Shown piece by piece: positions 34,332 through 46,951 of a stretch of DNA of 64,000 nt (positions are counted from its first letter, which is position 1; the number at the start of each line of letters is the position of its first letter). This stretch comes from Anadara kagoshimensis (taxonomy: Eukaryota; Mollusca; Bivalvia; Arcoida; Arcidae), in contig CM037861.1 in the NCBI GenBank assembly GCA_021292105.1, positions 59,317,245-59,381,244 on the forward strand, in the 5' to 3' direction. Below the pieces are notes generated by a model. The model saw only the letters and a list, made by a program, of their open reading frames with translations. It was not told the DNA's origin and did no database searches. Made by a program: the position numbers and the translations under genes.

Positions 34332-34802
34332 TGCTGTAAACGTATTTATTTATTTATTTTCGCGGTGTACTTATTATACCCCCCCTGCTTAAATAGTGGG
34401 GGGCATATAGTGATAGGGGTGTCCGTCCGTCCTTCCGTTACACCTTAGGGTACTTATCTCTTCTCAGCAACTCCTCCTAAACCCTTCAATTGATTTTCAT
34501 GAAACTTTCACACAATCTTTGTGATATAATGTAGATGTGCACCTCCTATTTAAAAATTTTATCCGATGGATTTTTGGGAGCGGGGGGTATTTTTTGTGAG
34601 CTTGTGGCTCACAGTTTTTCTAGTTTTTGCTAATTTCGCGGTCGTTTGTTTTGCACAAAAATTAATACGGAGCGAAAATAAAAGTATGCTTATTATGGTA
34701 TAGTGCCTATTTAAAAAACGGGAAAATTTAACCACGCGGACATGTCTAAATTTCATATATCGCGAAAATAAATACACGCGAAATTAAATACGTTTACAGT
34801 AT
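34332..34802. mobile_element. TCGCG-type MITE split by a nested insertion
   Basis: This is the same family as 23,541-23,753, with ends CTGTAAACGTATTTATTT and, inverted, ACTGTAAACGTATTTAATTT. Compared with that copy, about 256 bp is inserted after 'cgcggtgt' (34,370 to about 34,625). The insert begins 'acttattataccccccctgc', contains a CCGT-rich stretch ('gtccgtccgtccttccg') and ends near 'gagcttgtggctcacag'. It resembles a dispersed repeat common in bivalves (recollection). Confidence 0.82.
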
Positions 34803-34862
34803 AAACTGTATATTTATAACAAGACAGTTATATTTATTGCATGCAACTTGAAGTTCCAGGCA

Positions 34863-35018
34863 TTATATAGAGAATAAAGCATGGTTAATTCTATATCACA
34901 TATCATATCGGCCCGAGACTACAATATCAGACAGAGAGCTTTAGCCCTCGGTCTGATATTGGTCGAGGGCGAATATGACATGTGATATGGAATTAACCAT
35001 GCTTTGTTCTTTTTATCA
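34863..35018. mobile_element. Near-perfect fold-back element
   Basis: The two arms (about 60-70 bp) are inverted copies around 'agctttagccctcgg'. Shared blocks are AAAGCATGGTTAATTC, ATATCACAT and AATATCAGAC. A single strand would form a long hairpin. Confidence 0.88.
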
Positions 35019-35350
35019 TACGTATATTTTAGGTTTTGCATATATGGTATCAATTACAAAAATTTGCCATCACTTACGAGTGTAACAAAATTTAACATTA
35101 TTTATTATTGATGAAATAAATGGGAAAAAAACTTTGACACAATTGGCAAATATTTTTTGAAAGCCTATGGTGGTCCAATTTCCTATTAAAGACTCCAAAT
35201 TTAATAGCATATCTGAAGTACGTTACTTATTCAACATTGCAGCGTTCAACATTGAATAAGTAAACAGTTACTTATTCAACATTTGCAAATATTTTGTTTC
35301 ATTCATAAAACATCAAATAAAACAAATTTTATCACATTTCACGATTAAAT
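35019..35350. other. Spacer before the satellite array
   Basis: Contains a short hairpin at about 35,224-35,263 (ACTTATTCAA ... TTGAATAAGT arms), then another 'acttattcaacatt' at 35,273. The satellite begins abruptly at 35,351. Confidence 0.6.
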
Positions 35351-37346
35351 GTCACTACCAAGTATGGTTACCCCCAGTGCCTCGGAACACATTGGCTTAA
35401 AGCTTCAATGTAAGCCCATGTCATTATACAGTGTATTTCATATAGACGAAAAGTAAAGAGCCTGAACAAAGTGAAGCTTTCACTGTGCTCGGAATTTCAG
35501 AATATCATTTTGTACTACTATGCTTAGGCAATGTCACTACCAAGTATGGTTACCCCCAGTGCCTCGGAACACATTGGCTTAAAGCTTCAATGTAAGCCCA
35601 TGTCATTATACAGTGTATTTCATATAGACGAAAAGTAAAGAGCCTGAGCAAAGTGAAGCTTTCACTGTGCTCGGAATTTCAGAATATCATTTTGTACTAC
35701 TATGCTTAGGCAATGTCACCATTAAGTATGGTTACCCCCAGTGCCTCGGAACACATTGGCTTAAAGCTTCAATGTAAGCCCATGTCATTATACAGTGTAT
35801 TTCATATAGACGAAAAGTAAAGAGCCTGAGCAAAGTGAAGCTTTCACTGTGCTCGGAATTTCAGAATATCATTTTGTACTACTATGCTTAGGCAATGTCA
35901 CCATTAAGTATGGTTACCCCCAGTGCCTCGGAACACATTGGCTTTAAGCTTCAATGTAAGCCCATGTCATTATACAGTGTATTTCATATAGACGAAAAGT
36001 AAAGAGCCTGAGCAAAGTGAAGCTTTCACTGTGCTCGGAATTTCAGAATATCATTTTGTACTACTATGCTTAGGCAATGTCACTACCAAGTATGGTTACC
36101 CCCAGTGCCTCGGAACACATTGGCTTAAAGCTTCAATGTAAGCCCATGTCATTATACAGTGTATTTCATATAGACGAAAAGTAAAGAGCCTGAGCAAAGT
36201 GAAGCTTTAACTGTGCTCGGAATTTCAGAATATCATTTTGTACTACTATGCTTAGGCAATGTCACTACTAAGTATGGTTACCCCCAGTGCCTCGGAACAC
36301 ATTGGCTTTAAGCTTCAATGTAAGCCCATGTCATTATACAGTGTATTTCATATAGACGAAAAGTAAAGAGCCTGAGCAAAGTGAAGCTTTCACTGTGCTC
36401 GGAATTTCAGAATATCATTTTGTACTACTATGCTTAGGCAATGTCACTACCAAGTATGGTTACCCCAGTGCCTCGGAACACATTGGCTTAAAGCTTCAAT
36501 GTAAGCCCATGTCATTATACAGTGTATTTCATATAGACGAAAAGTAAAGAGCCTGAGCAAAGTAAAGCTTTCACTGTGCTCGGAATTTCAGAATATCATT
36601 TTGTACTACTATGCTTAGGCAATGTCACTACCAAGTATGGTTACCCCAGTGCCTCGGAACACATTGGCTTAAAGCTTCAATGTAAGCCCATGTCATTATA
36701 CAGTGTATTTCATATAGACGAAAAGTAAAGAGCCTGAGCAAAGTGAAGCTTTCACTGTGCTCGGAATTTCAGAATATCATTTGGTACTACTATGCTTAGG
36801 CAATGTCACTACCAAGTATGGTTACCCCCAGTGCCTCGGAACACATTGGCTTAAAGCTTCAATGTAAGCCCATGTCATTATACAGTGTATTTCATATAGA
36901 CGAAAAGTAAAGAGCCTGAGCAAAGTGAAGCTTTCACTGTGCTCGGAATTTCAGAATATCATTTTGTACTACTATGCTTAGGCAATGTCACCATTAAGTA
37001 TGGTTACCCCCAGTGCCTCGGAACACATTGGCTTAAAGCTTCAATGTAAGCCCATGTCATTATACAGTGTATTTCATATAGACGAAAAGTAAAGAGCCTG
37101 AGCAAAGTGAAGCTTTTACTGTGCTCGGAATTTCAGAATATCATTTGTACTACTATGCTTAGGCAATGTCACCATTAAGTATGTTACCCCAGTGCCTCGG
37201 AACACATTGGCTTTAAGCTTCAATGTAAGCCCATGTCATTATACAGTGTATTTCATATAGACGAAAAGTAAAGAGCCTGAGCAAAGTGAAGCTTTCACTG
37301 TGCTCGGAATTCAGAATATCATTTTGTACTACTTTCCATAGGCAAT
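35351..37346 (+). repeat. Higher-order unit 1 (11 monomers)
   Basis: It opens with the GAACAAAG monomer and closes with a monomer ending TTTCCATAGG (instead of TATGCTTAGG). Monomer order by junction: A A B B A C A A A B B, where A=CTACCAAG, B=CCATTAAG, C=CTACTAAG. Confidence 0.9.
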
Positions 37347-38074
37347 GTCACTACCAAGTATGGTTACCCCCAGTGCCTCGGAACACATTGGCTTAAAGCT
37401 TCAATGTAAGCCCATGTCATTATACAGTGTATTTCATATAGACGAAAAGTAAAGAGCCTGAACAAAGTGAAGCTTTCACTGTGCTCGGAATTTCAGAATA
37501 TCATTTTGTACTACTATGCTTAGGCAATGTCACTACCAAGTATGGTTACCCCCAGTGCCTCGGAACACATTGGCTTAAAGCTTCAATGTAAGCCCATGTC
37601 ATTATACAGTGTATTTCATATAGACGAAAAGTAAAGAGCCTGAGCAAAGTGAAGCTTTCACTGTGCTCGGAATTTCAGAATATCATTTTGTACTACTATG
37701 CTTAGGCAATGTCACCATTAAGTATGGTTACCCCCAGTGCCTCGGAACACATTGGCTTAAAGCTTCAATGTAAGCCCATGTCATTATACAGTGTATTTCA
37801 TATAGACGAAAAGTAAAGAGCCTGAGCAAAGTGAAGCTTTTACTGTGCTCGGAATTTCAGAATATCATTTTGTACTACTATGCTTAGGCAATGTCACCAT
37901 TAAGTATGGTTACCCCCAGTGCCTCGGAACACATTGGCTTTAAGCTTCAATGTAAGCCCATGTCATTATACAGTGTATTTCATATAGACGAAAAGTAAAG
38001 AGCCTGAGCAAAGTGAAGCTTTCACTGTGCTCGGAATTTCAGAATATCATTTTGTACTACTTTCCATAGGCAAT
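37347..38074 (+). repeat. Higher-order unit 2 (4 monomers)
   Basis: Exactly 728 bp, A A B B, with the opening GAACAAAG and closing TTTCCATAGG markers. It looks like a unit that lost its middle monomers by unequal exchange. Confidence 0.9.
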
Positions 38075-40435
38075 GTCACTACCAAGTATGGTTACCCCCA
38101 GTGCCTCGGAACACATTGGCTTAAAGCTTCAATGTAAGCCCATGTCATTATACAGTGTATTTCATATAGACGAAAAGTAAAGAGCCTGAACAAAGTGAAG
38201 CTTTCACTGTGCTCGGAATTTCAGAATATCATTTTGTACTACTATGCTTAGGCAATGTCACTACCAAGTATGGTTACCCCCAGTGCCTCGGAACACATTG
38301 GCTTAAAGCTTCAATGTAAGCCCATGTCATTATACAGTGTATTTCATATAGACGAAAAGTAAAGAGCCTGAGCAAAGTGAAGCTTTCACTGTGCTCGGAA
38401 TTTCAGAATATCATTTTGTACTACTATGCTTAGGCAATGTCACTACCAAGTATGGTTACCCCCAGTGCCTCGGAACACATTGGCTTAAAGCTTCAATGTA
38501 AGCCCATGTCATTATACAGTGTATTTCATATAGACGAAAAGTAAAGAGCCTGAGCAAAGTGAAGCTTTCACTGTGCTCGGAATTTCAGAATATCATTTTG
38601 TACTACTATGCTTAGGCAATGTCACCATTAAGTATGGTTACCCCCAGTGCCTCGGAACACATTGGCTTAAAGCTTCAATGTAAGCCCATGTCATTATACA
38701 GTGTATTTCATATAGACGAAAAGTAAAGAGCCTGAGCAAAGTGAAGCTTTCACTGTGCTCGGAATTTCAGAATATCATTTTGTACTATTATGCTTAGGCA
38801 ATGTCACCATTAAGTATGGTTACCCCCAGTGCCTCGGAACACATTGGCTTTAAGCTTCAATGTAAGCCCATGTCATTATACAGTGTATTTCATATAGACG
38901 AAAAGTAAAGAGCCTGAGCAAAGTGAAGCTTTCACTGTGCTCGGAATTTCAGAATATCATTTTGTACTACTATGCTTAGGCAATGTCACTACCAAGTATG
39001 GTTACCCCCAGTGCCTCGGAACACATTGGCTTAAAGCTTCAATGTAAGCCCATGTCATTATACAGTGTATTTCATATAGACGAAAAGTAAAGAGCCTGAG
39101 CAAAGTGAAGCTTTAACTGTGCTCGGAATTTCAGAATATCATTTTGTACTACTATGCTTAGGCAATGTCACTACTAAGTATGGTTACCCCCAGTGCCTCG
39201 GAACACATTGGCTTTAAGCTTCAATGTAAGCCCATGTCATTATACAGTGTATTTCATATAGACGAAAAGTAAAGAGCCTGAGCAAAGTGAAGCTTTCACT
39301 GTGCTCGGAATTTCAGAATATCATTTTGACTACTATGCTTAGGCAATGTCACTACCAAGTATGGTTACCCCAGTGCCTCGGAACACATTGGCTTAAAGCT
39401 TCAATGTAAGCCCATGTCATTATACAGTGTATTTCATATAGACGAAAAGTAAAGAGCCTGAGCAAAGTAAAGCTTTCACTGTGCTCGGAATTTCAGAATA
39501 TCATTTTGTACTACTATGCTTAGGCAATGTCACTACCAAGTATGGTTACCCCCAGTGCCTCGGAACACATTGGCTTAAAGCTTCAATGTAAGCCCATGTC
39601 ATTATACAGTGTATTTCATATAGACGAAAAGTAAAGAGCCTGAGCAAAGTAAAGCTTTCACTGTGCTCGGAATTTCAGAATATCATTTGTACTACTATGC
39701 TTAGGCAATGTCACTACCAAGTATGGTTACCCCCAGTGCCTCGGAACACATTGGCTTAAAGCTTCAATGTAAGCCCATGTCATTATACAGTGTATTTCAT
39801 ATAGACGAAAAGTAAAGAGCCTGAGCAAAGTGAAGCTTTCACTGTGCTCGGAATTTCAGAATATCATTTGTACTACTATGCTTAGGCAATGTTACCATTA
39901 AGTATGGTTACCCCCAGTGCCTCGGAACACATTGGCTTAAAGCTTCAATGTAAGCCCATGTCATTATACAGTGTATTTCATATAGACGAAAAGTAAAGAG
40001 CCTGAGCAAAGTGAAGCTTTTACTGTGCTCGGAATTTCAGAATATCATTTTGTACTACTATGCTTAGGCAATGTCACCATTAAGTATGGTTACCCCCAGT
40101 GCCTCGGAACACATTGGCTTAAAGCTTCAATGTAAGCCCATGTCATTATACAGTGTATTTCATATAGACGAAAAGTAAAGAGCCTGAGCAAAGTGAAGCT
40201 TTTACTGTGCTCGGAATTTCAGAATATCATTTTGTACTACTATGCTTAGGCAATGTCACCATTAAGTATGGTTACCCCAGTGCCTCGGAACACATTGGCT
40301 TAAAGCTTCAATGTAAGCCCATGTCATTATACAGTGTATTTCATATAGACGAAAAGTAAAGAGCCTGAGCAAAGTGAAGCTTTCACTGTGCTCGGAATTT
40401 CAGAATATCATTTTGTACTACTTTCCATAGGCAAT
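38075..40435 (+). repeat. Higher-order unit 3 (13 monomers)
   Basis: 2,361 bp between marker pairs. It includes the C-type (CTACTAAG) monomer and the TTTAACT variant next to it, in the same order as unit 1. Confidence 0.88.
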
Positions 40436-42426
40436 GTCACTACCAAGTATGGTTACCCCCAGTGCCTCGGAACACATTGGCTTAAAGCTTCAATGTAAGC
40501 CCATGTCATTATACAGTGTATTTCATATAGACGAAAAGTAAAGAGCCTGAACAAAGTGAAGCTTTCACTGTGCTCGGAATTTCAGAATATCATTTTGTAC
40601 TACTATGCTTAGGCAATGTCACTACCAAGTATGGTTACCCCCAGTGCCTCGGAACACATTGGCTTAAAGCTTCAATGTAAGCCCATGTCATTATACAGTG
40701 TATTTCATATAGACGAAAAGTAAAGAGCCTGAGCAAAGTGAAGCTTTACTGTGCTCGGAATTTCAGAATATCATTTTGTACTACTATGCTTAGGCAATGT
40801 CACTACCAAGTATGGTTACCCCCAGTGCCTCGGAACACATTGGCTTAAAGCTTCAATGTAAGCCCATGTCATTATACAGTGTATTTCATATAGACGAAAA
40901 GTAAAGAGCCTGAGCAAAGTGAAGCTTTCACTGTGCTCGGAATTTCAGAATATCATTTTGTACTACTATGCTTAGGCAATGTCACTTAAGTATGGTTACC
41001 CCAGTGCCTCGGAACACATTGGCTTTAAGCTTCAATGTAAGCCCATGTCATTATACAGTGTATTTCATATAGACGAAAAGTAAAGAGCCTGAGCAAAGTG
41101 AAGCTTTCACTGTGCTCGGAATTTCAGAATATCATTTTGTACTACTATGCTTAGGCAATGTCACTACCAAGTATGGTTACCCCCAGTGCCTCGGAACACA
41201 TTGGCTTAAAGCTTCAATGTAAGCCCATGTCATTATACAGTGTATTTCATATAGACGAAAAGTAAAGAGCCTGAGCAAAGTGAAGCTTTAACTGTGCTCG
41301 GAATTTCAGAATATCATTTTGTACTATTGCTTAGGCAATGTCACTACTAAGTATGGTTACCCCCAGTGCCTCGGAACACATTGGCTTTAAGCTTCAATGT
41401 AAGCCCATGTCATTATACAGTGTATTTCATATAGACGAAAAGTAAAGAGCCTGAGCAAAGTGAAGCTTTCACTGTGCTCGGAATTTCAGAATATCATTTT
41501 GTACTACTATGCTTAGGCAATGTCACTACCAAGTATGGTTACCCCAGTGCCTCGGAACACATTGGCTTAAAGCTTCAATGTAAGCCCATGTCATTATACA
41601 GTGTATTTCATATAGACGAAAAGTAAAGAGCCTGAGCAAAGTAAAGCTTTCACTGTGCTCGGAATTTCAGAATATCATTTTGTACTACTATGCTTAGGCA
41701 ATGTCACTACCAAGTATGGTTACCCCCAGTGCCTCGGAACACATTGGCTTAAAGCTTCAATGTAAGCCCATGTCATTATACAGTGTATTTCATATAGACG
41801 AAAAGTAAAGAGCCTGAGCAAAGTGAAGCTTTCACTGTGCTCGGAATTTCAGAATATCATTTGTACTACTATGCTTAGGCAATGTCACTACCAAGTATGG
41901 TTACCCCCAGTGCCTCGGAACACATTGGCTTAAAGCTTCAATGTAAGCCCATGTCATTATACAGTGTATTTCATATAGACGAAAAGTAAAGAGCCTGAGC
42001 AAAGTGAAGCTTTTACTGTGCTCGGAATTTCAGAATATCATTTTGTACTACTATGCTTAGGCAATGTCACCATTAGTATGGTTACCCCCAGTGCCTCGGA
42101 AACATTGGCTTAAAGCTTCAATGTAAGCCCATGTCATTATACAGTGTATTTCATATAGACGAAAAGTAAAGAGCCTGAGCAAAGTGAAGCTTTTACTGTG
42201 CTCGGAATTTCAGAATATCATTTTGTACTACTATGCTTAGGCAATGTCACCATTAAGTATGGTTACCCCCAGTGCCTCGGAACACATTGGCTTAAAGCTT
42301 CAATGTAAGCCCATGTCATTATACAGTGTATTTCATATAGACGAAAAGTAAAGAGCCTGAGCAAAGTGAAGCTTTCACTGTGCTCGGAATTTCAGAATAT
42401 CATTTTGTACTACTTTTATAGGCAAT
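40436..42426 (+). repeat. Higher-order unit 4 (11 monomers)
   Basis: 1,991 bp. The closing marker has drifted to TTTTATAGG. The next monomer still carries GAACAAAG. Confidence 0.85.
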
Positions 42427-44418
42427 GTCACTACCAGTATGGTTACCCCCAGTGCCTCGGAACACATTGGCTTAAAGCTTCAATGTAAGCCCATGTCATT
42501 ATACAGTGTATTTCATATAGACGAAAAGTAAAGAGCCTGAACAAAGTGAAGCTTTCACTGTGCTCGGAATTTCAGAATATCATTTGTACTACTATGCTTA
42601 GGCAATGTCACTACCAAGTATGGTTACCCCCAGTGCCTCGGAACACATTGGCTTAAAGCTTCAATGTAAGCCCATGTCATTATACAGTGTATTTCATATA
42701 GACGAAAAGTAAAGAGCCTGAGCAAAGTGAAGCTTTCACTGTGCTCGGAATTTCAGAATATCATTTTGTACTACTATGCTTAGGCAATGTCACTACCAAG
42801 TATGGTTACCCCCAGTGCCTCGGAACACATTGGCTTAAAGCTTCAATGTAAGCCCATGTCATTATACAGTGTATTTCATATAGACGAAAAGTAAAGAGCC
42901 TGAGCAAAGTGAAGCTTTCACTGTGCTCGGAATTTCAGAATATCATTTTGTACTACTATGCTTAGGCAATGTCACCATTAAGTATGGTTACCCCCAGTGC
43001 CTCGGAACATTGGCTTTAAGCTTCAATGTAAGCCCATGTCATTATACAGTGTATTTCATATAGACGAAAAGTAAAGAGCCTGAGCAAAGTGAAGCTTTCA
43101 CTGTGCTCGGAATTTCAGAATATCATTTTGTACTACTATGCTTAGGCAATGTCACTACCAAGTATGGTTACCCCCAGTGCCTCGGAACACATTGGCTTAA
43201 AGCTTCAATGTAAGCCCATGTCATTATACAGTGTATTTCATATAGACGAAAAGTAAAGAGCCTGAGCAAAGTGAAGCTTTCACTGTGCTCGGAATTTCAG
43301 AATATCATTTTGTACTACTATGCTTAGGCAATGTCACTACCAAGTATGGTTACCCCCAGTGCCTCGGAACACATTGGCTTAAAGCTTCAATGTAAGCCAT
43401 GTCATTATACAGTGTATTTCATATAGACGAAAAGTAAAGAGCCTGAGCAAAGTAAGCTTTCACTGTGCTCGGAATTTCAGAATATCATTTGTACTACTAT
43501 GCTTAGGCAATGTCACTACCAAGTATGGTTACCCCCAGTGCCTCGGAACACATTGGCTTAAAGCTTCAATGTAAGCCCATGTCATTATACAGTGTATTTC
43601 ATATAGACGAAAAGTAAAGAGCCTGAGCAAAGTGAAGCTTTCACTGTGCTCGGAATTTCAGAATATCATTTGTACTACTATGCTTAGGCAATGTCACTAC
43701 CAAGTATGGTTACCCCAGTGCCTCGGAACACATTGGCTTAAAGCTTCAATGTAAGCCCATGTCATTATACAGTGTATTTCATATAGACGAAAAGTAAGAG
43801 CCTGAGCAAAGTGAAGCTTTCACTGTGCTCGGAATTTCAGAATATCATTTTGTACTACTATGCTTAGGCAATGTCACCATTAAGTATGGTTACCCCCAGT
43901 GCCTCGGAACACATTGGCTTAAAGCTTCAATGTAAGCCCATGTCATTATACAGTGTATTTCATATAGACGAAAAGTAAAGAGCCTGAGCAAAGTGAAGCT
44001 TTTACTGTGCTCGGAATTTCAGAATATCATTTTGTACTACTATGCTTAGGCAATGTCACCATTAAGTATGGTTACCCCCAGTGCCTCGGAACACATTGGC
44101 TTAAAGCTTCAATGTAAGCCCATGTCATTATACAGTGTATTTCATATAGACGAAAAGTAAAGAGCCTGAGCAAAGTGAAGCTTTTACTGTGCTCGGAATT
44201 TCAGAATATCATTTTGTACTACTATGCTTAGGCAATGTCACCATTAAGTATGGTTACCCCCAGTGCCTCGGAACACATTGGCTTTAAGCTTCAATGTAAG
44301 CCCATGTCATTATACAGTGTATTTCATATAGACGAAAAGTAAAGAGCCTGAGCAAAGTGAAGCTTTCACTGTGCTCGGAATTTCAGAATATCATTTTGTA
44401 CTACTTGCCATAGGCAAT
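42427..44418 (+). repeat. Higher-order unit 5 (11 monomers)
   Basis: 1,992 bp. The closing marker is TTGCCATAGG. The C-type monomer is missing. Confidence 0.85.
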
Positions 44419-46951
44419 GTCACTACCAAGTATGGTTACCCCAGTGCCTCGGAACACATTGGCTTAAAGCTTCAATGTAAGCCCATGTCATTATACAGTG
44501 TATTTCATATAGACGAAAAGTAAAGAGCCTGAACAAAGTGAAGCTTTCACTGTGCTCGGAATTTCAGAATATCATTTTGTACTACTATGCTTAGGCAATG
44601 TCACTACCAAGTATGGTTACCCCAGTGCCTCGGAACACATTGGCTTAAAGCTTCAATGTAAGCCCATGTCATTATACAGTGTATTTCATATAGACGAAAA
44701 GTAAAGAGCCTGAGCAAAGTGAAGCTTTCACTGTGCTCGGAATTTCAGAATATCATTTTGTACTACTATGCTTAGGCAATGTCACTACCAAGTATGGTTA
44801 CCCCCAGTGCCTCGGAACACATTGGCTTAAAGCTTCAATGTAAGCCCATGTCATTATACAGTGTATTTCATATAGACGAAAAGTAAAGAGCCTGAGCAAA
44901 GTGAAGCTTTCACTGTGCTCGGAATTTCAGAATATCATTTGGTACTACTATGCTTAGGCAATGTCACCATTAAGTATGGTTACCCCCAGTGCCTCGGAAC
45001 ACATTGGCTTTAAGCTTCAATGTAAGCCCATGTCATTATACAGTGTATTTCATATAGACGAAAAGTAAAGAGCCTGAGCAAAGTGAAGCTTTCACTGTGC
45101 TCGGAATTTCAGAATATCATTTTGTACTACTATGCTTAGGCAATGTCACTACCAAGTATGGTTACCCCCAGTGCCTCGGAACACATTGGCTTAAAGCTTC
45201 AATGTAAGCCCATGTCATTATACAGTGTATTTCATATAGACGAAAAGTAAAGAGCCTGAGCAAAGTGAAGCTTTACTGTGCTCGGAATTTCAGAATATCA
45301 TTTTGTACTACTATGCTTAGGCAATGTCACTACTAAGTATGGTTACCCCAGTGCCTCGGAACACATTGGCTTTAAGCTTCAATGTAAGCCCATGTCATTA
45401 TACAGTGTATTTCATATAGACGAAAAGTAAAGAGCCTGAGCAAAGTGAAGCTTTCACTGTGCTCGGAATTTCAGAATATCATTTTGTACTACTATGCTTA
45501 GGCAATGTCACTACCAAGTATGGTTACCCCCAGTGCCTCGGAACACATTGGCTTAAAGCTTCAATGTAAGCCCATGTCATTATACAGTGTATTTCATATA
45601 GACGAAAAGTAAAGAGCCTGAGCAAAGTAAAGCTTTCACTGTGCTCGGAATTTCAGAATATCATTTGTACTACTATGCTTAGGCAATGTCACTACCAAGT
45701 ATGGTTCCCCCAGTGCCTCGGAACACATTGGCTTAAAGCTTCAATGTAAGCCCATGTCATTATACAGTGTATTTCATATAGACGAAAAGTAAGAGCCTGA
45801 GCAAAGTGAAGCTTTCACTGTGCTCGGAATTTCAGAATATCATTTTACTACTATGCTTAGGCAATGTCACTACCAAGTATGGTTACCCCCAGTGCCTCGG
45901 AACACATTGGCTTAAAGCTTCAATGTAAGCCCATGTCATTATACAGTGTATTTCATATAGACGAAAAGTAAAGAGCCTGAGCAAAGTGAAGCTTTCACTG
46001 TGCTCGGAATTTCAGAATATCATTTGTACTACTATGCTTAGGCAATGTCACCATTAAGTATGGTTACCCCCAGTGCCTCGGAACACATTGGCTTAAAGCT
46101 TCAATGTAAGCCCATGTCATTATACAGTGTATTTCATATAGACGAAAAGTAAAGAGCCTGAGCAAAGTGAAGCTTTTACTGTGCTCGGAATTTCAGAATA
46201 TCATTTGTACTACTATGCTTAGGCAATGTCACCATTAAGTATGGTTACCCCCAGTGCCTCGGAACACATTGGCTTAAAGCTTCAATGTAAGCCCATGTCA
46301 TTATACAGTGTATTTCATATAGACGAAAGTAAAGAGCCTGAGCAAAGTGAAGCTTTCACTGTGCTCGGAATTTCAGAATATCATTTTGTACTACTATGCT
46401 TAGGCAATGTCACCATTAAGTATGGTTACCCCCAGTGCCTCGGAACACATTGGCTTAAAGCTTCAATGTAAGCCCATGTCATTATACAGTGTATTTCATA
46501 TAGACGAAAAGTAAAGAGCCTGAGCAAAGTGAAGCTTTTACTGTGCTCGGAATTTCAGAATATCATTTTGTACTACTATGCTTAGGCAATGTCACCATTA
46601 GTATGGTTACCCCCAGTGCCTCGGAACACATTGGCTTAAAGCTTCAATGTAAGCCCATGTCATTATACAGTGTATTTCATATAGACGAAAAGTAAAGAGC
46701 CTGAGCAAAGTGAAGCTTTTACTGTGCTCGGAATTTCAGAATATCATTTTTACTACTATGCTTAGGCAATGTCACCATTAAGTATGGTTACCCCCAGTGC
46801 CTCGGAACACATTGGCTTAAGCTTCAATGTAAGCCCATGTCATTATACAGTGTATTTCATATAGACGAAAAGTAAAGAGCCTGAGCAAAGTGAAGCTTTC
46901 ACTGTGCTCGGAATTTCAGAATATCATTTTGTACTACTTTCCATAGGCAAT
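44419..46951 (+). repeat. Higher-order unit 6 (14 monomers)
   Basis: 2,533 bp, with extra consecutive B-type monomers near its end. Confidence 0.85.
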
